A stretch of DNA of 5,970 nucleotides from the NCBI GenBank assembly GCA_029260985.1, contig JAJDCE010000121.1, forward strand, positions 1 through 5,970. The letters are read 5' to 3'. The translations under genes and the position numbers were made by a program. The stretch comes from Patescibacteria group bacterium. Its GTDB lineage: Bacteria; Patescibacteriota; Gracilibacteria; UM-FILTER-43-11. Each line of letters opens with the position of its first letter. Positions within the stretch are counted from its first letter, which is position 1. Below, piece by piece: positions 1 to 5,662 of this stretch. Below the pieces are notes generated by a model. The model made no database searches, was not told the origin of the DNA, and was given only the letters and a program-made list of their open reading frames with translations.

Positions 1-439
1 TTCCATCTCCATCTGAATCCCGATCGACGTAAACGGTTTTAGTCACTTTATTATTACCCGGATTATCACCATCACTATGCCAAGGAACAACCCGCACCGC
101 TATAGGATGCGTTCCTATGCTGTCCGCTTCCCAATCAATGAACACGTCATCTGTACTCTGAGCTAAGATAGAAACTGGCTGATCAGCGCTGAGATATCCA
201 CCCGATTTTTCATCATAAAATTTAACCACACCAGACAAATCAAAGTGAGAATGGTTCCGAACCGTCACATAAATTCGTAAATTTTCACCCCTTATAACAT
301 TTCCAGACACCGAAACATCACCCGGTGCTATAGCGATATCATTGAAAAACTCCTGAGCAGAAACCGACTCAATAAAAAAAAGGGACATGACGATTGTCAG
401 GCACAGAACAGCTACTTTTTTTAGATAAAGTTTCGACAT
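1..439 (-). CDS. Secreted protein with CARDB-like domain, 3' end beyond window (partial)
   Basis: The ATG at 437-439 opens a frame that stays open to the left edge (146 codons seen), with an in-frame TGA shortly upstream and no other start between, so the start is well fixed. Residues 1-28 form a classic signal peptide: basic start (SKLYLKK), hydrophobic core (VLCLTIVMSLFF) and a likely cleavage site VSA|QE. Residues about 33-137 look like a CARDB-type Ig-like adhesion domain: strands around DIAIAPGDVSVSG and LRIYVTVRNHS, a buried Trp in FIDWEADSIGTHPI, and the typical NPGNNKVTKTV ending. The visible sequence ends in DRDSDGDG, an aspartate-rich calcium-loop pattern as in thrombospondin type 3 or EF-hand-like repeats. 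It is probably an exported or surface protein; binding partner unknown. It lies 50 bases downstream of gyrA on the same strand. No Shine-Dalgarno sequence is seen. CARDB assignment is by pattern only. Confidence 0.8.
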   Translation of the reverse strand, partial: MSKLYLKKVAVLCLTIVMSLFFIESVSAQEFFNDIAIAPGDVSVSGNVIRGENLRIYVTVRNHSHFDLSGVVKFYDEKSGGYLSADQPVSILAQSTDDVFIDWEADSIGTHPIAVRVVPWHSDGDNPGNNKVTKTVYVDRDSDGDG

Positions 440-478
440 AAAAACCCGTTTTTTTTCAGTATATCACAAACGGTTTTT
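440..478 (-). terminator. Candidate gyrA intrinsic terminator / inverted repeat
   Basis: On the minus strand AAAAACCGTTT (478 to 468) pairs with AAACGGGTTTTT (451 to 440), with one bulged G and a 16-base loop. It lies 11 bases past the gyrA stop and ends in five T, the shape of an A-flanked intrinsic terminator. The stem is weak (three G-C pairs) and the loop long, so termination may be partial. The T tract directly abuts the ATG of the secreted-protein gene, so the same structure could cover that start. Confidence 0.45.
458..466 (-). promoter_or_regulatory. Candidate extended -10 promoter for the secreted-protein gene
   Basis: The minus strand reads TGaTATACT, an extended -10 (TGn plus a hexamer matching TATAAT at 5 of 6). 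At a spacing of 17 the -35 would be GGGCTG, a poor match, so the element would depend on the TG extension. Transcription would begin about 12 bases before the ATG, giving a very short leader. It sits in the loop of the inverted repeat after gyrA. It is supported only by its match and by similar TGn elements before the other two genes. Confidence 0.3.
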
Positions 479-489
479 GTCAGCCCAGC

Positions 490-3243
490 CTATTTAAGAG
501 GTAAAGCTTGTGCTTGCTCCTCAGTAGGATTTGTATCTTCAACAATTAATGAAATTGAAGCTACCTTATCCTTGTTTTTAAGGCGCATGACATAAACCCC
601 CTGAGTTGCCCGACCACTTGTTGGAATTTCGTTGAGCGGCAATCGGATCATCTGACCTTCACGTGAAATAATGATGAGATCGCCAGACATTTCCTGTTCT
701 AAAATACGAGCTCCAACCACCTTACCGGTCCGGCTGGTTAGCGTCGCTGTTTTTACCCCCGTACCCCCTCGGCCCTGGAATCGATAATTAGTGATTTTAG
801 TGCTCTTAGAAAGTCCATTTTCCATCACAACCAGTAAACGATTATGCTCTTCATCTCTCACTACATCCATCTGCACAACTCCATCACCACTTTTCAATCG
901 AATGCCCCTTACCCCCATACTGTTTCGACCCATTGATCGGACATCGCCCTGCTTAAAGCGAATGCATTTGCCCTCACGGGTAACAATCACCACTTGATCA
1001 CCTTCCTTCGTTGGCTTCACCCACCGAAGTAAATCTCCATCGCGAAGTTTGATGGCAATAAGACCGGATTTTCGGACATTATTAAAGTCATCCACCTTAG
1101 TCTTCTTTACGGTTCCGGAAGTCGTAGCCATAAACAGATATTCAGCGCCTTCCCGCTTGGTATCATCAAACATAACCGTCGCCTGCTCTTTCTCCATAAG
1201 CTGAAGCAGATTTACCACAGCCTGACCTCGAGCCGTTCGGCTCGCCTGAGGAATCTCATAGGCTGGCAATCGGAACACTCGCCCCTTATCGGTAAAGAAC
1301 AATAAGTTATTGTGAGTTCGGGTAAACAGAATCTGCTGAATCTCATCCTCATCCTTAGTGGCCATTCCAATAACACCCTTTCCACCTCTTCCCTGAGTTC
1401 GGTAAACCGTAGGGGAAAGTCGCTTGATATACCCGCCCTTGGTCAAAATCACAACCATATCCTCATCTGGAATAAGCTGCTTTACGTTAAACTGGCCAAT
1501 AGCATGAGGGATAACTTCAGTTCGGCGCTCATCACCATATTTATCCATGATCTCCTGAGCTTCCGTAGTAATGATATCAAGCACTCTCTGAGGATCAGAA
1601 AGAATCGCTTCACATTCCTTGATAAAGTCTAATTTATCTTTAAGTTCATCTTCAATTTTCTTACGTTCAAGTCCTGCCAAAGTCTGAAGACGCATCTCAA
1701 GAATCGCTTTAGCCTGAATTTCTGACAATTTAAATTTAGCCATCAAGCCCTCCTTAGCAACTTCCTTAGTTTCAGACTTTTTAATAAGCGCAATCACCTC
1801 ATCAATATGATCCAAAGCAATCTTTAATCCTTCAAGAATATGGGCACGAGCCTTAGCCACCTTGAGCTCGAATTCAGTTCGGCGTTTCACGACATCTTTG
1901 CGATGCTCAATAAACTGTTCAAGAATGGATTTTAGATCGAGTAGGCGAGGTTGGATTCCGCCATTAACGAGGCCAATCATGTTAAAACCAAAGCTCGTCT
2001 GGAGCTGAGTATGCTTATAAAGCATATTGAGCACCTTCTTTGGATAAGCATCCCGTTTGAGCTCAACCACAACCCGAACTCCCTTACGACTAGACTCATC
2101 ACGAAGATCGGAAATACCGGTAAGTGTTTTTGCGGTAACTAGAATTGCAATTTTTTCAACAAGAGAAGCTTTATTGACCTGATAAGGAATCTCGGTGATT
2201 ACAATTCGGAATTTTCCGCCCTTCATTTCCTCAATTTCAGCTCGCCCCCGAATCGCCACACTTCCGCGACCGGTAGCATAGGCCGTTTTAATCGCTTCAA
2301 TATCGTAAACCATTCCGTGCGTAGGAAAATCAGGACCTTTCACGTATTCCATCAAATCCTCTAACGTTGCTTCAGGATTTTTAATCATATGAAGCACAGC
2401 GCCCATCACCTCATTCAAATTATGGGGTGGAATATTGGTAGCCATTCCCACCGCAATCCCCATTGTTCCGTTCAAAAGGAGTGTGGGAATTCGGCTAGGC
2501 ATAACAGTAGGCTCTTTGAGTCGGCCATCGTAGTTTGGTCGGAAATTCACCGTTTCTTTTTCAATATCAGCGAGAAGCTCATCAGAAATCTTCTGCATTT
2601 TAGCTTCCGTATAACGCATCGCCGCCGCATTATCACCATCCATGGAACCAAAGTTACCCTGACCATGAATGAGCGGATATCTCATCTTAAAATCCTGTGC
2701 CATGTGCACCATGGAATCATAAACAGCGCTATCACCATGCGGATGATATTTCGCTAATACATCACCGACAACCGCCGCTGACTTTCGAAATTTAGCTCCT
2801 GACCGCAAACCCAATTCATGCATTGAATAGAGAATTCGACGATGAACCGGCTTCAGCCCATCACGAACATCAGGAAGCGCACGTGAAACGATCACGCTCA
2901 TCGCGTAATCCAAATAACTCTCCTGCATTTCGGTAACGATATCTCTTGCATCCACATTCCCAATTTCAGTAACAATCTGAGCTTCATCATCATCTCCACC
3001 ATCTCCGGATTCTTCATCTGCAACAGATTCATCAGCCGTTTCCTCATCTTCATCAACAATTTCCGTCTTTCTGTCAGACTCAATAGAATCACCAGCATTT
3101 TCTGGAGCCTCCGAAACTGAATCATCAGTAGCTTTAGCGGAGGATTGATCAGTGGAGGATGACTCTTCCGAAGGAAGTTCATTCTCTTGAGATGGATCTT
3201 CCATCTCAGAATCTTCTAGGGGTTTATCGTTTTCGTCACTCAC
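490..3243 (-). CDS. gyrA: DNA gyrase subunit A with acidic N-terminal extension
   Basis: This is the breakage-reunion subunit of the A2B2 type II topoisomerase that introduces negative supercoils using ATP bound by GyrB. Numbered from the GTG at 3243 (917 residues), residues 1-about 98 are an acidic, Ser-rich, disordered-looking extension. The canonical core starts near DIVTEMQESYLDYAMSVIVS (101-120). The active-site Tyr is Y211 in AAMRYTEA. The quinolone-determining positions are Ser172 and Asp176 in HGDSAVYD, equal to E. coli S83 and D87. The coiled-coil gate follows (about 445-590). The C-terminal beta-pinwheel begins near 595 and carries the GyrA box QGRGGKG (617-623), with a weaker copy QGRGGTG (823-829). 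The GyrA box and pinwheel separate it from ParC. No long acidic C-terminal tail is present. The frame also allows TTG at 3249, ATG at 3204 and GTG at 2955; GTG 3243 is preferred (MSDEND...). The stop is TAG. Confidence 0.97.
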   Translation of the reverse strand: MSDENDKPLEDSEMEDPSQENELPSEESSSTDQSSAKATDDSVSEAPENAGDSIESDRKTEIVDEDEETADESVADEESGDGGDDDEAQIVTEIGNVDARDIVTEMQESYLDYAMSVIVSRALPDVRDGLKPVHRRILYSMHELGLRSGAKFRKSAAVVGDVLAKYHPHGDSAVYDSMVHMAQDFKMRYPLIHGQGNFGSMDGDNAAAMRYTEAKMQKISDELLADIEKETVNFRPNYDGRLKEPTVMPSRIPTLLLNGTMGIAVGMATNIPPHNLNEVMGAVLHMIKNPEATLEDLMEYVKGPDFPTHGMVYDIEAIKTAYATGRGSVAIRGRAEIEEMKGGKFRIVITEIPYQVNKASLVEKIAILVTAKTLTGISDLRDESSRKGVRVVVELKRDAYPKKVLNMLYKHTQLQTSFGFNMIGLVNGGIQPRLLDLKSILEQFIEHRKDVVKRRTEFELKVAKARAHILEGLKIALDHIDEVIALIKKSETKEVAKEGLMAKFKLSEIQAKAILEMRLQTLAGLERKKIEDELKDKLDFIKECEAILSDPQRVLDIITTEAQEIMDKYGDERRTEVIPHAIGQFNVKQLIPDEDMVVILTKGGYIKRLSPTVYRTQGRGGKGVIGMATKDEDEIQQILFTRTHNNLLFFTDKGRVFRLPAYEIPQASRTARGQAVVNLLQLMEKEQATVMFDDTKREGAEYLFMATTSGTVKKTKVDDFNNVRKSGLIAIKLRDGDLLRWVKPTKEGDQVVIVTREGKCIRFKQGDVRSMGRNSMGVRGIRLKSGDGVVQMDVVRDEEHNRLLVVMENGLSKSTKITNYRFQGRGGTGVKTATLTSRTGKVVGARILEQEMSGDLIIISREGQMIRLPLNEIPTSGRATQGVYVMRLKNKDKVASISLIVEDTNPTEEQAQALPLK

Positions 3244-3312
3244 AATCAAAGGGTTAATAGACTTAATAGCTGTACACGCCTTTAAAGACGCTCCAATACA
3301 AAAAGCAGAGAA

Positions 3313-3341
3313 ATTTTACCAAATCCTGTTCCTTTTTTAAA
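3313..3341 (-). promoter_or_regulatory. Candidate gyrA promoter
   Basis: The minus strand has a -35 of TTTAAA (3336-3341, 4 of 6 to TTGACA), a 17-base spacer ending in TGG, and a -10 of TAAAAT (3313-3318, 5 of 6). The TG one base before the -10 makes it an extended -10 element. Transcription would start near 3306, about 60 bases before the gyrA start. The -35 overlaps the right arm of the hairpin at 3339-3357. This is the best promoter candidate in the spacer, but the -35 is mediocre. Confidence 0.42.
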
Positions 3342-3357
3342 GGGTTTTTTACCCTTT
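3339..3357 (-). terminator. Hairpin in the phosphatase-gyrA spacer, possible terminator
   Basis: A perfect 7-bp inverted repeat, AAAGGGT and ACCCTTT, encloses a 5-base loop. It lies about 76 bases past the stop of the repeat-phosphatase gene. On the minus strand it is followed by only TTT then an A run, so a proper U tract is missing; on the plus strand it ends ACCCTTTT. It could end phosphatase transcription, or be a stem at the gyrA promoter edge. The terminator role is weakly supported. Confidence 0.3.
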
Positions 3358-3432
3358 TAGCAAAAAATAAATTGACAACTTCCTTCAACGAATCTTCACC
3401 AATCAATTCCTAATGTCCGTTTGTTTTTAATT

Positions 3433-5550
3433 CTACTCAGGCAAATCACCCTTTAGACCGAAAGTTGTTCCAGTAAGAACAATGCCATCATCACCTTGAG
3501 GAATTGCTGCTGCTGAAACTTTATCTTCATTGCCCGGCTTTAAAGCGCCCTGATCCACATTAACAAATTCAACACCTTCAACTTCTACCACCCTGTTGCC
3601 ACGTCCCAAATCACTGTGTCCAAATACAAATCTCTTAATATTCCTCGATCTGAATTCATCAAGCAAGTGGCTGGAAATAGCCACCCTACCTGTCATTCCG
3701 GCATTAACAAATGTTCTGTTGCTGGTGTGTAAAAAGGTATCAAAAAGAGCATTTTTGCTCATGTCAAAATCTTGGCCACTCAACAAGGTCTGCCGAAGAG
3801 CCATCTGGAATTCTTCGTTAATACCTTCTACCCCTTTTTCCAAAATCGCCTCCAAAATACCATCGGTAGGATCAGTGTGAAGATAAATAGTGTCATTGAT
3901 CTGCTCACATAATTTCATTTCACACATTTCATTCAAAAGCATCAAACCATAAGGAATATTACGCATATTTTCTAATATCTCATCCCTATCTAATCTTCCC
4001 TCGTTATAAGCATTGAGAGATGATTCGATAACCCCTCCGTTACCTGAAAATCTGGCCAACTCTGCAAGTCCTTTCCCCTGCTCACCCATTATGGATATCA
4101 TTACACCATCACCATGCACCCCTTGCCTGTTAAGCAAAAAGGAGAACATGAAGTCTTCATGATTGCCCGCGATGGTTACAATATCACCACCTTGTTTACG
4201 AGCCTGCTCCCTGAGCGCCCTATTTTTCTCAAGTATCTTAAAACCATCTGTTTTACGATCTGCAAGAATATCGCCGTGAATCACTGCCTTTCTGCTGCCA
4301 CCCACCCATTCCCTACTGCGGGAAATAAGCCCTGTTCGTCGTAAATTAGACACATAAGTATCAAAGCTTCCATTAGAATCACCGATCGCAAAAACATTAG
4401 ACGTTTTCAATTTTTCAGCAATACTGCCTTTAGCAGACGACTTAATGACATAGAATTCTTTTAACGGCGATGTTCTATTGGCAAGCGGTTCCGTACCTTC
4501 TGAAAAGACCTCATCAGCGCTAAAAACAAATTGTTCGCCAATCCGCATCATGTCATTGGCCACATAGCCTTCACGACCAAGCAGAGCGCTACCTCTAATG
4601 CATTCAACGTAAACACCTTTAACACTTCTTTTTACAGCTTTGAATTGATAAATCGATCCACTTGCAGTCTCGACACACAAAATATCATCCACATTAAGAT
4701 TATCTATTTTTAGACTCTCTAATGGCTTATCGTACTCAAGGGCGCCTTCTTTAGGCATATCCTGAGATATCATAGTCTTAACCTCATCATCAGCAGGCTG
4801 TCTGACCTCAACTTTTTTTAGCGGAGAAGTCTGACCAATGTCAAAAAAGAACATTCCATCTTTCTGGATCATTCTACAAGCTATATATCCCTCTTTTCCG
4901 ATAAGAGTAGGTGAACCGGAAATGCATTTTATATAAGTTCCGCGAGCGTCCCTTTTTATAATTTCAAACTCGTAAACTGAACCACTATAAGTTGCAAGAT
5001 GTAAAACATCCCCCCTCATAAGATCATTCGGATCTAAATCAACCAACGGAGTGTTATACACAAAACCCCTGATTATTTCCGGATTTGTTAATTCATTTTG
5101 CTCTTCAACAGCCTTTTTAACTCCAAATTCCTCTAAAATTGTAGTGCAGTTATTTAATCCAAAATGGATCGGTTCATGCTGTCGAATCATCCCCTCTGTT
5201 AAATATCCGCTCTTTCCTACAAGATCATCTCTGCCTTTTGTGCACTCTATAAACACATGATCACCGCGCTTATCGACTACTATAAATTCATAAACAGTGC
5301 CTTTGATAGTTCGGGCATACAAAACATCACCTTCATCAAGCCGGTTTGAATCCAGCTCTAGCAATGGCTCATTAAATAATGAAGCAGCATCTATCTCATA
5401 TGAATCAAGAGTTAATCCATTAGTACAACTATTAACCAATCCTCTTGCATCTTCAACAAGATCAACTATTCCGCTCCTGGCGCTCTCAGGTTGAGCTAAT
5501 GGATTACGATCATGAGCCTCTTTGCCGTTACTTTTTTTATCCCTAGTCAT
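3433..5550 (-). CDS. Triple-repeat protein fused to calcineurin-like metallophosphatase
   Basis: This is probably a cytosolic protein phosphatase or nucleotidase; no signal peptide or membrane segment is seen. Numbered from the ATG at 5550 (705 residues), residues 1-about 55 look disordered. Three related units follow at 59-144, 165-249 and 273-368. The metallophosphoesterase (PPP/ApaH-like) domain spans about 383-670. Its motifs are GDSNG (390-394, normally GDxHG), GDILADR (426-432, normally GDxxDRG), GNHED (462-466), the metal-ligand-like His558 in YLHTDPTD, GHSDLGRG (644-651) and NVDQG (664-668). The remaining motifs are in the right order and spacing, so the domain is likely folded. The substrate cannot be told from sequence. 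A TTG at 5559 is an alternative start; ATG is preferred although neither has a Shine-Dalgarno sequence. Stop TAG. It has its own good promoter and lies between ung and gyrA. The phosphatase call is firm at superfamily level; the repeats are not a family I recognise. Confidence 0.9.
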   Translation of the reverse strand: MTRDKKSNGKEAHDRNPLAQPESARSGIVDLVEDARGLVNSCTNGLTLDSYEIDAASLFNEPLLELDSNRLDEGDVLYARTIKGTVYEFIVVDKRGDHVFIECTKGRDDLVGKSGYLTEGMIRQHEPIHFGLNNCTTILEEFGVKKAVEEQNELTNPEIIRGFVYNTPLVDLDPNDLMRGDVLHLATYSGSVYEFEIIKRDARGTYIKCISGSPTLIGKEGYIACRMIQKDGMFFFDIGQTSPLKKVEVRQPADDEVKTMISQDMPKEGALEYDKPLESLKIDNLNVDDILCVETASGSIYQFKAVKRSVKGVYVECIRGSALLGREGYVANDMMRIGEQFVFSADEVFSEGTEPLANRTSPLKEFYVIKSSAKGSIAEKLKTSNVFAIGDSNGSFDTYVSNLRRTGLISRSREWVGGSRKAVIHGDILADRKTDGFKILEKNRALREQARKQGGDIVTIAGNHEDFMFSFLLNRQGVHGDGVMISIMGEQGKGLAELARFSGNGGVIESSLNAYNEGRLDRDEILENMRNIPYGLMLLNEMCEMKLCEQINDTIYLHTDPTDGILEAILEKGVEGINEEFQMALRQTLLSGQDFDMSKNALFDTFLHTSNRTFVNAGMTGRVAISSHLLDEFRSRNIKRFVFGHSDLGRGNRVVEVEGVEFVNVDQGALKPGNEDKVSAAAIPQGDDGIVLTGTTFGLKGDLPE
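4447..5376 (-). repeat. Three tandem protein-level repeats (about 85-95 residues each)
   Basis: The units are encoded at 5376-5119, 5058-4804 and 4734-4447. Units 1 and 2 align without gaps over 72 residues with 28 identities by hand count. Positions shared by all three include PL..L, L..(G/D)D.L, T..G..Y.F, a Cys followed by G, L.G..GY, Met and a final Phe. Each core is followed by a short motif (TTILEEFGV, TSPLKKVEV, TSPLKEFYV), separated in unit 3 by an insertion. The alternating hydrophobic pattern suggests a small beta-rich domain. They have diverged too far to be recent DNA duplications. Confidence 0.85.
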
Positions 5551-5582
5551 AAGCTTCAAAAAGTTTAATATTTTACCTTATG

Positions 5583-5597
5583 ATAATATCATATTAT
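5583..5597. promoter_or_regulatory. AT-rich 7-1-7 palindrome over the -10, candidate operator
   Basis: ATAATAT-C-ATATTAT is a perfect 7-1-7 palindrome covering the -10 and the adjoining part of the spacer. A dimeric repressor bound here would block RNA polymerase. The 7-1-7 geometry recalls Fur/PerR-type boxes, but the bases do not match a consensus well enough to name a regulator. In such AT-rich DNA chance symmetry is possible. Confidence 0.35.
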
Positions 5598-5611
5598 GCT
5601 ATTACTGTCAA
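5583..5611 (-). promoter_or_regulatory. Promoter of the repeat-phosphatase gene
   Basis: The minus strand has a perfect -35 TTGACA (5606-5611), a 17-base spacer ending in TGA, and -10 TATTAT (5583-5588, 5 of 6), with TG placed as an extended -10. Predicted transcription starts near 5576, about 26 bases before the ATG at 5550. This is the strongest sigma-70-type promoter in the window, and it means the gene need not depend on read-through from ung. Confidence 0.7.
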
Positions 5612-5615
5612 TAAG

Positions 5616-5629
5616 ATAATAACTATTAT
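5616..5629. promoter_or_regulatory. Second AT-rich palindrome just upstream of the -35
   Basis: ATAATA-AC-TATTAT is a perfect inverted repeat 4 bases upstream of the -35 of the repeat-phosphatase promoter. Its outer hexamers are the same as those of the palindrome over the -10. Centres are about 32 bases apart, close to three helical turns. It could be a second operator site, or an AT-rich hairpin after the T run (5630-5635) that follows ung. Confidence 0.25.
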
Positions 5630-5662
5630 AAAAAACCCTTAGCCTCAGTGAAAATTGGATCT

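Noticed and set aside
791..2757. Plus-strand open frames within gyrA (for example 1312-1632 and 2389-2757)
   Set aside because: They lie antisense to a clearly coding, conserved gene, have low-complexity or unrecognisable products, and no promoter or start context was seen.
2898..3182. Second minus-strand frame of 94 codons overlapping the gyrA 5' end
   Set aside because: It is a frame-shifted reading of the acidic-extension region; the gyrA frame continues into the conserved core and explains the sequence.
490..3243. ParC rather than GyrA
   Set aside because: The GyrA box QGRGGKG and a full C-terminal pinwheel point to GyrA.
3372..3377. TTGACA on the plus strand as a -35 element
   Set aside because: No -10-like hexamer follows at 16-18 bases and there is no plus-strand gene to serve.
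3596..5494. Plus-strand open frames within the repeat-phosphatase gene
   Set aside because: They are shadows of a convincing minus-strand gene with phosphatase motifs and protein-level repeats.
5630..5662. Intrinsic terminator of ung
   Set aside because: There is a run of six T on the minus strand after the stop, but I could not find a convincing GC-containing stem before it.
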